Positions 22,591-35,499 of a stretch of 64,000 bases of DNA are shown here, one piece after another; position 1 is the first letter of the stretch, and every line of letters starts with the position of its first letter. The stretch spans positions 112,281,194-112,345,193 of the forward strand of contig OU015491.1 of NCBI GenBank assembly GCA_907164885.2, written 5' to 3'. The notes beneath the pieces are model-generated. The model made no database searches, had not been told where the DNA came from, and saw nothing but the letters and a program-made list of their open reading frames with translations. The translations under genes were made by a program, and so were the position numbers. This stretch comes from Dolomedes plantarius (Eukaryota; Arthropoda; Arachnida; Araneae; Dolomedidae).

Positions 22591-23440
22591 GCTATACAAA
22601 TGAAAGCATAAATTCATCTCTGTAAAAAATATCTTAATTTAGTTCTCTTTAATAAAGTTAAGATTGACTAATCATATTTATTTAATGTTTATAATTTGCT
22701 TTTCGCAGTTTAACTAACAATGAGTAAATATATACTAAAATTAAGTCAAGTTAAAAAACTTTTCACGCTAGATTAATGTACAGATTTTAGTGAACTGTCA
22801 AAAAAATTCCTGTTGAAAGAAAAACAATACAAATCTCAAACCACTAATTTTTATGTATACATTAAATAAAGAAATGAGATTCCGTGAGTTAAGTCATGAG
22901 TCGATAATACCTCTCCCTAAAAAAATGTAGTTCTCTTTTTTTGTTTGGTCGATAGTTTTACGTTGCGTCAGGAAAATCTGTACTTAAAGGTTTTCGTGCG
23001 TGATGTAACTCATTGTAAAGTCAACTGAAAAACATCTGAGTGGTCGGTTGCTCTTCTTTGACCAGAAAGAGTAAATATTTTTCGGTTTATTTTCTTTATG
23101 GATAGGGAGTGTGGATTTTTTTTATCAGATTTGAGAGTTGCTTGTTCAAAATAAAAGTTGTGAATTACGTTTGCCCTATTTATTTCTTTCTTTCGACTTC
23201 TGTTAAACTCAGCTGTAGTTTTCGATCATGATTTGCTGACATCCCAATGTAATATATTCAATTTTCCAGACAGACATCATCCTCAGACGGACGTAAATAA
23301 ATGCACTTTAAATGTAGACAGTTTTTAAAACTAAGTTATACCTATTTATTAACTTATTTCTCTTTTATGCTTAAGTAAGAATCTGCCAAAACAATCTGTC
23401 ATACGAAATCATAAGAATTTAAAATCTTTTGTGATATAAC

Positions 23441-23521
<81 letters not shown>

Positions 23522-24455
23522 CATTATTTTCACATTTCTATAAAGACTTTTCTGTTATTTTGCATATGCTTTAAATGAAAATGCCAGTTAAATACGTCTT
23601 AAATGTTAAGCTTAGTTATTAAAATTCTTATTAATCTTATAGTGAACTTAATATAACACAGATTTCTAATAGGGTAGGAGATCCGAGCTAATAACTATGC
23701 ATCAGCGTACTAATTGTCGAATTTAAAACAAAATTTTATTACTGGATGTTACATTTTATTTTAAGGGGAAAAAAAAACTTGTGATAGTTCCGCAGCATGC
23801 AAGAAATAATTAAGATGCCTCCTGTTTAGCATCTGTATTCAGATAAGTATCAAAGAGAGAAAATTTAAAATTTATTTATACTAAACGTGAAACTAGGAAG
23901 TATCGTATGTCGAAACTGGAAAAACTGAAAGCAAATATTTTTTTCAGTTGCAAATTTAGAGTAAATAACATTTTGAATTTAGTGCTATTTCAAAGTGATT
24001 AGCAATACACTGGAAGAAACAACTGAACCTCCAATAAAATATTTCAAAGTACATATATGATTGTCATACTTACACGGTTCTTTATAAGAAACTTAAGACT
24101 CCATTACATTAAAATTACTCCATACATTAAAATTAAAAATTAAACAAATATTTTCTAACGCGCACATTTGCTTAAAGTGCAACTTTCAAAAAGTGAGGTA
24201 CAAAGATTTCAAAATTTAATATGACTTTCAGGATATTTTTGAGTGTGCCTCTTGTATAAATATTTTTGAGTATAAATATTTTTGAGTATATAATGTGTTG
24301 ATTTTCTTTCCAAATCAGAGCACAATTTTACAACTGTACTGAAACCTCTGCTAGTGTGTGTAAATGCAAGTTTACAATTACTAAACGAAAAATGAACTAA
24401 ACTGTTTTCAATGCACACGTGATCTTATTAAAAATAGAAAACTTGTGTTCATGAC
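22591..24455. other. AT-rich DNA with a (TA)n tract
   Basis: A (TA)n run of about 76 bases is at 23444-23519. No genes or element ends were recognised. Confidence 0.6.
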
Positions 24456-24469
24456 CATTAACACAGCTG
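24456..24469. repeat. Left target-site duplication of Penelope-like insertion
   Basis: CATTAACACAGCTG here is repeated in the same orientation at 26630-26643, directly outside the other end of the element. Confidence 0.85.
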
Positions 24470-24500
24470 AAAAGAAAATATACAACCTTTGTGCTCGAGG

Positions 24501-24775
24501 AATAAACTGGAAAACCAACGTAAATAAAGCACAAATAAGATGCAATTATTTTGTATACGGCCGTTTCGAAGCTACAAAGGAGCTTCTTCATCAGTGCAAC
24601 GAACTTAGTGGCAGCTCAAAAAACCGAAGCAACCAGACCCAGTGAACACGCACTTAAATAACTTGCGCGTGCAAAGACACGAAGCAGCGGAGAGGCCGAA
24701 ATAGGGCAAGCAGCGCCATCTAGTGGCACAAAGAGAGGGAAAATTGAAACATTGAAGAAACAAGCCAACACAGCT
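24501..24775 (+). repeat. Inverted arm A of Penelope-like element
   Basis: It pairs with 26350-26629 with high similarity (shared blocks such as GGAAAACCAACGTAAATAAA, CGGCCGTTTCGAAGCTA and GAGAGGCCGAAATAGGGCAA). It begins 31 bases inside the left end and stops at the endonuclease stop codon. Confidence 0.88.
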
Positions 24776-25093
24776 AAATAAACCCTTTCCACAATTGAGG
24801 AAAAGCAGGGGTGCTTGACAGATCATTAACCAAAGAACCCGAATTTTTAAAAATGTGATAAGCTACCCAGAAATCAAGATCGGCAGGCGAGCGACATTTC
24901 TGAATAATGGAGGCAGATGAAAAGTCAAATCGATGATTTAAAGTCCAGGCGTGTTGAGCAATGGACGAGCGATTTAACTCTTGCTTTTTAACATAACTCT
25001 CGTGTTCCTTCAAGCGGAATTTAAGAGCACGCTTGGTTTGAACAATATAAGGAAGGCCACACTGGCAAGAAACTCGGTAGATACCCGAGCTAT
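24774..25093 (-). pseudogene. Penelope-like GIY-YIG endonuclease domain
   Basis: On the minus strand the frame reads GIYRVSCQCGLPYIVQTKRA, then RLKEHESYVKKQELNRSSIA and QHAWTLNHRFDF, and ends ...FPQLWKGFI at TAG 24774-24776. The order GIY, Cys pair, YI-x, arginine helix, H-x-H block is the Penelope version of this nuclease. The YIG motif reads YIV, so an otherwise invariant glycine is lost. The domain cuts target DNA to prime insertion in active elements. Its upstream coding is separated by the piggyBac insertion at 25098-26103; across the TTAA the two parts are in the same frame. Confidence 0.75.
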
Positions 25094-25097
25094 TTAA

Positions 25098-26103
25098 CCC
25101 GCGAGAACTCGCACCGGGTATGACATACCCAATCCATTTTCATTCAATGTTTTTGTTATCTTCTTATCGGATTAGGCCGAAATTTCGTGTAGCTGTATTC
25201 AAGGTCACATTCTTTCAGCGGGGTAAAAACTAAGTCTGCTCAATAAATAGATTTTGAGAAAAATATTTCGACGGGTATGTCATACCCGTGCGAGTCCTCG
25301 CGTCAGTCAGATCTTTCCTTTTTTTCTGTCAGTTTAGTATATCATGGCGCGATTTTTAAATTACGACGAGGAAATAAAACAATTGCGACACCTTTTAGAG
25401 ACTGTTTCTAGCGATAATGAAGCTTTATCCGAAGATAATGATGCCTCTGAGGATGGAGAATACTGTAGCAATCACGATTCTTCTACTGAAATTGAGACAG
25501 TATCCGAAGATAAAGGTTCACTGTCAACAGTCGATTTTTATATTGGTAAAGATAAAATTACAAAATGGCTGAAGAAAAAATACCGGCAAAATGTAAGAAA
25601 GCCTTCAAGGAACGTAATTATCAAGCTTCCAGGTAATACAAATTATTCAAGAGATGTCGCTTCTCCCGTAGATGCACGGAATGTTCTCTTCAGTAGCAAC
25701 ATGCTAAATATGATTGTGCCTCAAACAAAAACAACTTATTCAAGCCCTTCAATGGAACTGGAAATCACTAATAATGAACCGCCTACAAAAAAAAAACTCA
25801 AGACAAAATATAAACGATGTTAAATTTGCCCCAGTAATAAGGACTGAAAAACAAAGTTTATGTGCCAAAAATGGGAAAAATGCCTGTGTTGAACATCAGT
25901 ATGTAGTTTGTAAAAATTGTCTATAAAAATGTAAGTATTATTAAAATTCACTAAAAATCTTTAATTTATTATCTTATTATTTTAGTTACGTAAGGTTTGC
26001 ATATAAAGAATATTAATTGATATTTAAATAGCAAAAATGAACTAGGGTATGAGATACCCGGCGCGAGTTCTCGTGTTCGAAATTGGGCGCGAGTGCTCTC
26101 GGG
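25098..26103 (+). mobile_element. PiggyBac-type transposon, internally deleted (1006 bp)
   Basis: TTAA flanks both ends (25094-25097, 26104-26107). The termini begin CCCGCGAGAACTCGCACCGG and, on the opposite strand, CCCGAGAGCACTCGCGCCCA, followed further in by the palindrome-like GGGTATGACATACCC / GGGTATGAGATACCC. It interrupts the Penelope-like coding sequence and is therefore the younger insertion. Confidence 0.88.
25344..25926 (+). pseudogene. PiggyBac transposase remnant: N- and C-terminal ends only
   Basis: ATG 25344 opens MARFLNYDEEIKQLRHLLE and an acidic N-terminal region. VDFYIGKDKITKWLKKK and RNVIIKLPG follow, features of the start of piggyBac transposases. After about residue 110 the sequence is already near the C-terminus: a basic PTKKKLKTKYKR nuclear-signal-like stretch, then, with a frameshift near 25800, a cysteine-rich tail ending EHQYVVCKNCL (TAA 25924-25926). 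The DDD catalytic domain of roughly 300 residues is missing. The cut preserves both ends needed for recognition of the element DNA. Confidence 0.7.
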
Positions 26104-26107
26104 TTAA

Positions 26108-26345
26108 GCGATCAATGGGATGTTTGAGATCTGAAAAAGATCTTTTATTTACCGGAGAGAAAATAACCTTAATTTCAAACCTTTTAAGAATTTTAGCGAT
26201 TTGATGACTGATCTTGGGAAAGAAGGCCAAAACCACCGACAGGTTCGGCTTTGAAATACACCTTTTTGGGACCGGTTTAGACAATTTCTTATAAACGGAA
26301 TCAACGATATTAATGGAATCAACTATAATGGAATCAACAAGCCAA
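26108..26345 (-). pseudogene. Penelope-like RT C-terminal fragment
   Basis: On the minus strand, LSVVLAFFPKISHQIAKILK and KVIFSPVNKRSFSDLKHPID match the linker between RT thumb and endonuclease in Penelope-like proteins (a VxPYVxGxSExI-type motif, then KPTKKI). No RT catalytic motif (YxDD) is present. A tandem of GGAATCAAC-like units at 26298-26340 fills the junction with the inverted arm. It continues in frame into the endonuclease once the piggyBac insertion is discounted. Confidence 0.65.
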
Positions 26346-26349
26346 CCAT

Positions 26350-26629
26350 AGCTGTGTTGGCTTGTTTCTTCAATTTTCATTTCCCCCCCTCTTTTTGCCA
26401 CTAGATGGCGTTGCTTGCCCTATTTCGGCCTCTCCGCTGCTTCGTGTCTTTGCACGCGCGGATTATTTAAGTGCGTGTGCACTGGGTCTTGTTGCTTAGT
26501 TTTCGGCTTTTTGAGCTGAAACTAAGTTCGTTGCACTGATGAAGAAGCTCTTTTATAGCTTCGAAACGGCCGTATGTAAAATAATTGCATCTTATTTGTG
26601 CTTTATTTACGTTGGTTTTCCTGTTTATT
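26350..26629 (-). repeat. Inverted arm B of Penelope-like element
   Basis: Near complement of 24501-24775. It abuts the right target duplication. Confidence 0.88.
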
Positions 26630-26643
26630 CATTAACACAGCTG
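26630..26643. repeat. Right target-site duplication of Penelope-like insertion
   Basis: CATTAACACAGCTG, identical to 24456-24469. Confidence 0.85.
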
Positions 26644-29600
26644 TTTTGACATATTAACTGTAATTGTTGTTCAATATGTCTCAATACTGAATTTCATTAA
26701 TGATATCATCAGTAATAGCTAAATTTCTGCTTACCAAAAACAGTCTTGCAACTCCAGAAAGGCACTGAACCAACTCAGAGCTTAAATGTAAAGATAAGGA
26801 TGAAGTGTAACAGCTACAGACTATGTTTGACATAAATATGACATCAAACATTACTCGAAAAAGCAATGAATTTGCTTTCGTATCCAAGAGACTACTTCTT
26901 CCTTGAGATTTTATGACTGTATGTCAAGAAAATTTAAATATTTTTCTCTCCGATAATTAGTAGTTAACTAAAGATTATCTCTGCAACTATTTGATGATTT
27001 AATTATAATAATCCGCCTGATAGATTTTTCAGTAATAGGTAATCCTATTGTTAAGAAGTTATTTTGGACTCTTTTTAACATCTAACGGTCTTGGAATTCA
27101 GGATCTCTTAGTATTCCTTCCGAATTTGTCAGAAATTAATCATAAGCATCTGTACTTTTTGATACTTTTAAGACTACTTTAAATTGTCTTAATAAACGTA
27201 CTGACAAATATACGATAGATAGATTCGAATAATGATTAATTGTCCATAAGTATCTCCTTTTAAAACTCATATTAAAAAAAAGAGTGTTAGAAAAAACTCA
27301 TATTAGCGTATGCTTAATTTTTATACATGTATTATCTTGATCCACAAATAATATCAACTTTTTGATGTAGCTTTTATGAATTGTTGTTTATATAATAGGT
27401 AATCAAATTGTTTGTATCAAGTTGTAATCAAGTTGTTTATATAATAGGTAATCAATATTTTTATGGTATAAATATGTTTTTAAAATATTTACTTTTTATA
27501 CAAAAAATAATTTTCGCACACTCTTAAAGTCAAATTGAGCAGTTAGGCCAGAAAAGCGCTTTTGATTTTCAGTTTACCAGCTAAAAGTTGTATATACAAG
27601 AGCAGATGAAGATAAAACAAAATTCTATGACTGTGCTAAATGTGAGACTAAGTTGGGCAATCGTAGCAGTAATGCACAGACTTAACTGCTCCACGACTAA
27701 AAGTTTTATCAATTGGACAGCAAACAGTCCGCACCGTCTCATGCATTTGTATCGGCATCACTCATCCAACTTCTTTTTTACAACTAAAAATCGCAATAGT
27801 GCGAGGCTGGCATTATGCATCTTTACAACAAATGAAAGCATCAGCGTTGACACTTCGCTTAGTAAATTCGAATATTAGGTACTTATCCTATGTCCACATC
27901 GGGGTTGCCTTCTCAACTTTCCATGTTCTTTTTCATGATGTGTATGCTCTAAACATGAATTTACAGAAGAAACAAATTCTACCACTGAAACAAATAGAAA
28001 GAAAACATTTTAATATACTAAAGTGTACATCATCAACCCTGCAGAATTTTGTCGGAAAAATTATTCATTTTTTCAATGAAAGTAACTATATTTAATTTTG
28101 ATATATATAGACATTAGACAAAGAATTAAAAAGAATTGATTTGAAAAGAAATATTACAAGTAAGTGTAAAATTTGTGACTGGAAATGTACAATAAACTGG
28201 AGACACATAGTTCTAAAAAAAATGGGGAAATAGGGTACTTGTTTAGTCCGATATGGATGCATTAATCTGATAACATTAAACTGATATATTTAGAAATACT
28301 GTATTGTAAGTGTTTTGAAATTGGTTGGTTTATGTTCATACATATTTTGGGCATGTGATCGACCGTCGTACCTGAAACCTGTTATCAGTGTATATCCTTT
28401 GTTGGAATTGCAAGTGAGGAAAAACAAAAAGCTAAATAATTAACGACTAAAAGACCATGTAGAAACAACCAGAAATCAAGAAAATGAAGGGGATTCAAAG
28501 TTGTATTTTTTAATTCGAAAGTTTGTTATTTTTGTTTCTCTTTACTAATGTGTAAGTACTTTTTTTAGTAATAAATGTTATTTTCCTAATTTACATTTTT
28601 ATTATTTTATATCTACATATAATGAAAAATATTAAATTTGTTTATAGTCTTCACTTGTTAAACTTTTGGTTCTTTTTCATAGGTACAAGCCAGACAACTA
28701 TTGCAAAGACTTTTCTTCACGGTGATCCCAAAATATTAGATGACTGGTGCATCTCATCCTAAGGGCTAAACTATAGTCTATACTTTTATAATTATAGTCT
28801 ATTAAAATATATTTTGCTTTGGATGCGGTAAGTACAAATTCTACAATGTAAGTTGATAATAGGTTTTAAGAGTCCACTACTATTCGAATTTAGTCGCTAA
28901 GATTACTTTTTGTAAAAATCAAATAAAATGCGCTTTTATGAATATGAAGTAGAAGTTTTAAATTTCACACACACACATAAAAAAAAAAAATTCTGATTTT
29001 CAATGTCAGATATCATTGACTAAGTAGATAAGGGGGAATAAAACAGCTAGACATGTATAGATCCCTAATACGCTACAAAGTATAAATTAAGGTTTAAGAA
29101 ATGTTGCAGGAATAAATTTAAAATCTTGGGGTTAAATATTTGAAGACTTACAACATGTACAATTTGAAAAAAAAATATGCACTAGCATTTTTAGAATTTT
29201 ATGTAATGGATATATTTTATACCCCTAAAACGCCCCTAAAAGTAAAATGAACATTCTCTATAAGAAATATAAATTTGTATTTATATATGGCACAGTAAGT
29301 TTTGATTAACTATAAAAAAATAATATCTTCAGAAGTAAAAATTAATGTTCAATGAAATGTAATCCATCGGATTTTTAACTGTGTAGACAAAGTCTAAATA
29401 TCTAACAAGCTACTTTTAATTTACTTATACGCTTTCATACTCGAATGAATCATTATTACAATATTTTATTTCTTTAATATCATAGGAGTTTTTTAAACCA
29501 ATCAATAATAACATACATCTTAACTTAATGCAATTTATATATAATTTGGAATCTAAAATCGTAGTACGTTCGATTAAAAGATAATTTTATTTTGTACTTG

Positions 29601-32009
29601 CTACAAAGTTTTCGCATAAGAATATATCTCAGATATAACGACAAAGGACAGCTCTGTGATAAGATTAATTCTCAACTTCTCTTAAATATCTTTCCCAGAG
29701 ATAAGCGTAATAAGCATAATTTATCCCAGAGTTAATTCTATTTTATATTTTATCGTACATAACTAACTTAGTTAGGCTGAAGTAAGAGTTAAAATAGGCA
29801 ATAATTATATTAAGGAAAATTTGTGTCGACGTTTGAAGTGTGTGTGTGACAGCTTCAAACACATTAATAAACAGGCACACATTTTCCACAATTTAATTAA
29901 TTTTTCCTTCCATATTGCGGTTCTGTTCTCACATATGACTGCACTTAAACAAGTAACTTTATATTTAAATTCCTCATCAGAAAACTGCCAAATGAAATGA
30001 ATGGTATAAACATAATTCGCTAAATTGAAGTATTTACTATAAAAATAATTATATAATTAGTCATCTAGGGAAGGGATATTTCTAATCTCTTCTAATTTTT
30101 ATAGTTTTAGAATATTAGAATATTTTTGTGCTACTTATGTACGAAAAGAAGACGCAGAGTTGTGGATTTTAAAATGTCAATTTCGTCTGGCTTTGGAATT
30201 GGAAAACCACTGTTGGAATCAAGAGGGAATTGCATAGGGAATCGTAAAGATATTTCCACAAAGTTATGATAAGTCACGTATCAAAAGATTACATATAAAA
30301 GTCCCCTTTGTTATCCTTAGATTATTGTAGAAAAGGGAATCCAATGCCTGATATTTAATCCTGTCTCCCGCCAGTCATAAACCTAGTGCTTATTAATGAT
30401 CGGTTTCCATTTTAGATTGTTAAAGCATATAAAGCAAATTATATTAATAAGATTATAATTGGAGGATACATAAGGCATATTTTGACTAACAGTGATCAGC
30501 TTCTAGACAATTCGATGTCTAGAAAAAACCAGAAATTGCTGGTAAAGCAAATGCATAATGATTTTTGAACTACTAGACATCTGACAAACATTTCTTTAAA
30601 AAGTAACAAACAAGGGTTGAATAGATCTGATGAGATGAAACATTTATTTGATGTCTGGGCTTATTTGTTGTCTGTCATGAACTAGAAGAAAAGTCCTATC
30701 AATGAGCAAAGTGTTCTTCGTAGATACGTCTGCTTCTAGAATTCACGGATCACACGAACAAATCATTACCCGTATACAGAAATACGCAAATAGTAAGTGA
30801 CAGGTTATGTCATTTGCTCCCATAACAAATCGTCTTTTTTTTTAAATTCTTTCAAAGAATCGAATAAATTTAAAACTAATAACGCCTTATTTATTAACAG
30901 TGTTCAAAATATATAGATGAGCCTTTTCGAAATCATGTATGATCGAACTTAAAGATTAATACGCTTTTGAAGTACTTTTACCTTCACAGAATTTGTAAAC
31001 TGTTAGTGGAATTTGTTAATTTTTTTTAAAGGAACGAGAATGCAACAATCACTTCTCGCAAGATTTATGGGAAAGAAAGTATAAAATAGTGGAATTAGTT
31101 GTTCACTAATATCTTAAATGCTTAATTATTCCATTGGTTTTCATAAGAGAAAACGGTTGTTAAAAGCCAAACATAACCATTGCAAAATCTTTCCTCACAA
31201 CAGAAAGATAGTTAAGATTTAAAATAAATCCATATGCAACTAAAAAGTTATATACAATTGAAATTATTATAATTATCAGTTCAATCAGTATCGGTAAACA
31301 GTTAATATGAAATATATATGAAATATATCCCATGATATAACTAAAATAAAGGTAAGTGCAAATTCTATTAAAAGGAAGCTACCAAATTTGGAAACAGAAA
31401 TCACTGAGATGTATCAGATTTTGAAACCATACTTGGTTTTACGAAAGAAGGTGGGTATAAAAGAGCAAAATTAAAAATGATAAATATTGATAACTTACGC
31501 AAACATCATACAAATTCAGCGCATTACTTAACATATACATGATATCTACACATGAAAGGAAAACTACTTAAGAAAACAGCATAAGGGACGTTAACATACA
31601 TTAATGTAAAACAAAAACAGAACCATAGTTGAGTCTAAGATTAAAGTAAAATAAAATCACCCCATTTATGTTTTCGCTCAGACATATTCTAACTCAAATA
31701 ATACACAGGATATAAAAATCTTTAGAAATATTTTACCACAATTCAATCATTTATTTAAATAAAGCATTTTATATTTAATTCTTCAATATCATAGCTTTAT
31801 GGATCAATGTCGTCAAACAAGCGCTTGCCGCATTAGAGAGAATAAAAATGCTATGGCTTTTAATACATACCAACAAGTTACAAAGAAATTCCCGTGATAA
31901 AAGAAACCTTCTTTGCACTTTTCACATTATCAATCTACCTTTAATTTAATAATTCTATTCCACTCCATCAGTCTTGCAACGTTTTCCAAAGCCCGTCTAC
32001 TGTGCAACT
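26644..32009. other. 5.4 kb AT-rich DNA without a supported gene
   Basis: Frames at 27588-27878 (96 codons) and 27799-28095 lack any recognisable motif. A pyrimidine-AG acceptor-like site at about 28669-28682 (TTTTGGTTCTTTTTCATAG) precedes a 25-codon stretch ending at TAA 28759-28761, a weak candidate for a last exon. Short A and CA runs occur near 28970-28991. Nothing else was identified; this could be intron or intergenic sequence. Confidence 0.5.
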
Positions 32010-32505
32010 CAGTGATCCCCATCGATTGTGCCACTTACTTTAGGGTACCGTGAGATCGGCCAGATTTTTTTCAGGGATAAACCAAAAAATATTCTTACGG
32101 CCAACTCAAAATATATATTCAGGTGAATTAATTCCTCTCACCCCCTTCAGATTGTGACAAAGATCGGTTAACTTGTTCCTAAGGAAAAATAAGCTACTCT
32201 AACGCCCACAGCTGTTAGACCTGATATCAAACACTAGTGGCCTAAGCTGTTTTGAATCTGTATTAATGTATCCTAGTCTAGTGTTTCTTATTTGTTTTTT
32301 GATTAAGAAAGTAAAAAATAAAATCAGAAATGGAGTAAGTAGTTATTTGAACTTAATTTTAACATATTTCTGATTTACATTTTACTATTATTTATAAATC
32401 TTTATTATTTATAAATCTGCAAAAAACTAAAATTCTAAAAAGAGATCGAAGATTCTAATCTTTTTCCTAAGGGTGCCGCAAAAGTAAATATGTTGGGAAT
32501 CACTG
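32010..32505. mobile_element. hAT-type nonautonomous element (496 bp)
   Basis: The left end CAGTGATCCCCATC and the complement of the right end CAGTGATTCCCAAC are inverted repeats of the CAGTG hAT type. Further in, GCCAC...TAGGGTACC and GCGGCACCCTTAGG are similar. The flanks TGCAACT and TGAAACT are close to a decayed 8-bp duplication. There is no coding sequence. Confidence 0.5.
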
Positions 32506-34893
32506 GTTGAAACTAAATGTTTAGAAAACACTCGTTTTCATATTTCAAGGTAGATATTTTGAGATAAAGGAGATTTTTAATATTTGTAATCAAAAAAGCT
32601 TACTCTGCAAGTTGCCGTAGAAGTACGCATTCCTTTCTCAAATATTTTTTGGTGAACTTATTTCTGATTGAAAGAAAATGAATTGAAAGATGATGAATTT
32701 TTCAAGAATAATAAAAATCATTCCTTATCATGTTTACCGAAATGCTCAATCCCCGCCTTCATTCCCCGAGTTTTCGCTAATTTTCTAAATTTCGGTGTGC
32801 AAATATTTTCTGTGAAAACAGATGCATTATATATACAGCCATATTATTGTCTATTTATTAAATGACATCTTAGAAATCATGCAAAATCTGAAGCGAAATA
32901 TTCTGTTTTCCCATACTTGTTATTTAAAATTAAAAGAGTACTAACTATTTGTAAACATTTGATTTTCAAATAAAAGATAGTAAAATCACATAACAATAAA
33001 GAAAATACTCCATGCAATACCCCGTCCTTTTAATAATAGAATAGAAAAATAAATAACGGGAAAATTTCCGTATATTTTTATAATTACTCAAAAGGATATT
33101 CAAAAATTTTTCCTTGGGCCTCAAAGTAGAACTTTTGACACTTATTTTAAAATTAGCTTATTAAAATGGATTTTATCAATTTTCAAAATAAGTTTACTTA
33201 AAATGCATTAGAACTGAAATAAATCCTTTATAATCATTGCCCTCGTTATTAATTCAAGATATTTCAATATCATGCATATTCCTAAATATTTAAGTCTAAA
33301 GTAATACACGTACTTCTGCAATGTGATCTTCATTAGGTACCAGAATCATGTATTTGGTTATCAAAATATTGAATATTTATATATCATTACAGTATTTATA
33401 AACTGCGGAATATTTAAGTGATAGAATATGTTGTTTAGGCATAAATAACGAGGAATCCACACATTTGATGGAAACTTGAATGAGATCATGATGCATTAAC
33501 CACACACTCCGGCAAAATTGAAGCTATTTTCCATTAATCCTCTGATCCCATTATAATCTGCAAAGGCAAGCAGTCTTTAGCATCCAGTTCCTTGATCACA
33601 TTGTACCAAACGCTTAGAATATGTCCAGATTAAATCAATTATCTGAGTTTGTGGTCCAGATAAGCATCTAGGATTTAGCTGATATTCCCTGACTTATGTC
33701 TACAGATCAGAAATGATCTACAATGAAATGAAGGAGGAAAAGGGGGTTACATGTGCATTAAATGACCATAAAATAAAAGAAGATTGTTCTTTTACTGAAT
33801 TTTAGTGTTGCTAATCTACTTTAAAATAGGGGAGTTGCATTTTGTGTTTTTATTTAATTTTATAATTTAGTTAATAAATGAGAGAAAAATTATTTTAAAA
33901 TCGAAGGAACGGTATAAGAAAATATAAATTTTGTAAAGGATAATTAATCATACTATTCGAAAGTTTCAACGAAAATAAATTTAATAATAGAAAATGAAAA
34001 TTATTGTGCTTAATGTGCTCGTGTGTGGGCTTGTTCGACATCAATATGTATTGTAATTTACGCTACAATTTACAAATTATTTAAAAATATTTGAAAATTC
34101 AGAACATTGAATATCCGTAAGTTTATCAAGAATTTGAATCAATAATTGTTTACGCTACGAAATAATTGTTGAAGAACACAACTTCTCTAAGAAAGACTAA
34201 AATTTCCAGCCTTGTAATTCTTTATGCTTTCCTTGAAACTTTCACCCATTAGTAGTAAAAAGTGTTGAATTTGAAGCCTGTTCCTCCTTTGTCAGCCAGT
34301 AGCTCATCAGATTGCTGTCTCATGACACTATAATAAGAAACCCTATTTTATATAAAATACGGTTTTCTCGCAATTATTTTACTTATGGGTTTCACCAATT
34401 ATAATAAAATTGAAATTTCTTAAACTAGAGGATTAGCACGCGCTAAAAAGGCATTGCTTGGAAAATTATTTCATTTTAACGGTGATTGTCTTACTTCATA
34501 AAGAAAATATTTGGAAATTATGATACAAATAACAAGCTTAACATTTAAGAGAAATACACTTTTAAGTCATTAAATGATTTTGATTATTCCCATTGACCAA
34601 CAAATCTTAGTTAATGCACTGAGGTGTTTAACTGAAGAAAAAATAACCCTTCAATAAACCTATGTCAAATTAAAATTAAATTTGTTAATAGCCACCAGAT
34701 GTGATATATAACAGTTTTTGTGAGTTAGCTTTTAGGCAGAAATATTGAATATTTTCCAATAAGAACGTTTAAGATCCCATTCCAGTTTCGCATTACTGAA
34801 ACTTTCGAGATAATAAATAAGTATGATTAAAGTAAAAATAAATGTTCATTATATATATATACACACACACACACATATATATATATACATATA
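32506..34893. other. AT-rich DNA, no gene recognised
   Basis: No frame with family resemblance. A (TA)/(CA) microsatellite lies at about 34849-34890. Confidence 0.55.
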
Positions 34894-35400
34894 TGAAATA
34901 AATTTAAAATCATTTCCATCACTGACAAGCTTTTTTCAAATTCGTTTATCTTATTGCAACAGAACACCGTTCCTTAACCTTGAATTGCGACCTAAATCCA
35001 ACCAATATAAATCTATTAATTTGACCCCTAAGGCCATGTTCGGAAAGAATTATATAACGAAGTCTATTCTAAAAGGTATGACGTGAACTCTTTCGATGAT
35101 CACCCCATGTAGCGTGATGGTCACGTGATGAGATTAGACCAATCAGAAAAGTTCCGTGCCTGAAAATGCGCGCTTTTCTCAATAATTCCGTGTCTTTTGT
35201 TTGTCTGCTCTCGACGAGGAAATATGTAGTTTTCGTTGCTGTCAAAAGGTGCGGGCGGGGACCCCACCACCGCGTTCCCCACCACCGCGCGATGTGTCCG
35301 TCCAACTCTAATGGATGTTCCCCGGAAACTACTGACAATAAAGATTCATCGAGTTGAAATCGCCTCTTCCTTGATCCGGTGTATTTATTTGTCCTCTCCA
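34894..35400 (+). repeat. LTR-like dispersed repeat, copy 1
   Basis: Bases 34897-35215 resemble 39018-39332 closely (CTTATTGCAACAGAAC, CTTAACCTTGAATTGCGA, ATAAATCTATT, AATAATTCCG, TGTCTGCTCTCGAC). After that the two copies differ. This copy continues with GC-rich sequence and an AATAAAG signal near 35336, as an LTR would. No partner LTR in the expected place was proven. Confidence 0.5.
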
Positions 35401-35421
35401 TATGCCTTCCTACCTTGTGCC

Positions 35422-35499
35422 ATGACTACCGAGCTGTGTGGAATATGTCGAGTTCCCTATCATGATGTTCAACGCCACCGAAATCATTACATAATTTAA
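35422..35499 (+). other. Short ORF with a Cys/His cluster just after the LTR-like repeat
   Basis: A 25-residue frame from ATG 35422 to TAA contains CGIC and HRNH pairs. The Cys and His spacing is shorter than in a classic C2H2 finger. Its place right after an LTR-like repeat could mean the broken start of a gag gene. This is weak evidence only. Confidence 0.2.

Larger units (their letters stand above)
24470..26629 (-). mobile_element. Penelope-like retroelement, RT-less, with inverted arms
   Basis: The insertion is bounded by a perfect 14-bp direct duplication. Its ends hold about 275-bp inverted arms (24501-24775 and 26350-26629). On the minus strand between them lies the end of the reverse transcriptase and a GIY-YIG endonuclease, the combination that defines Penelope-like elements. 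Most of the RT domain is missing. A piggyBac element splits the coding part at a TTAA. The inverted copy of the 3' untranslated region joined to the truncated coding end recalls twin-priming-type inversions. Confidence 0.82.

Noticed and set aside
27588..28095. Two overlapping frames of about 96 codons
   Set aside because: No known motif, no splice or promoter context, and composition typical of AT-rich noncoding DNA.
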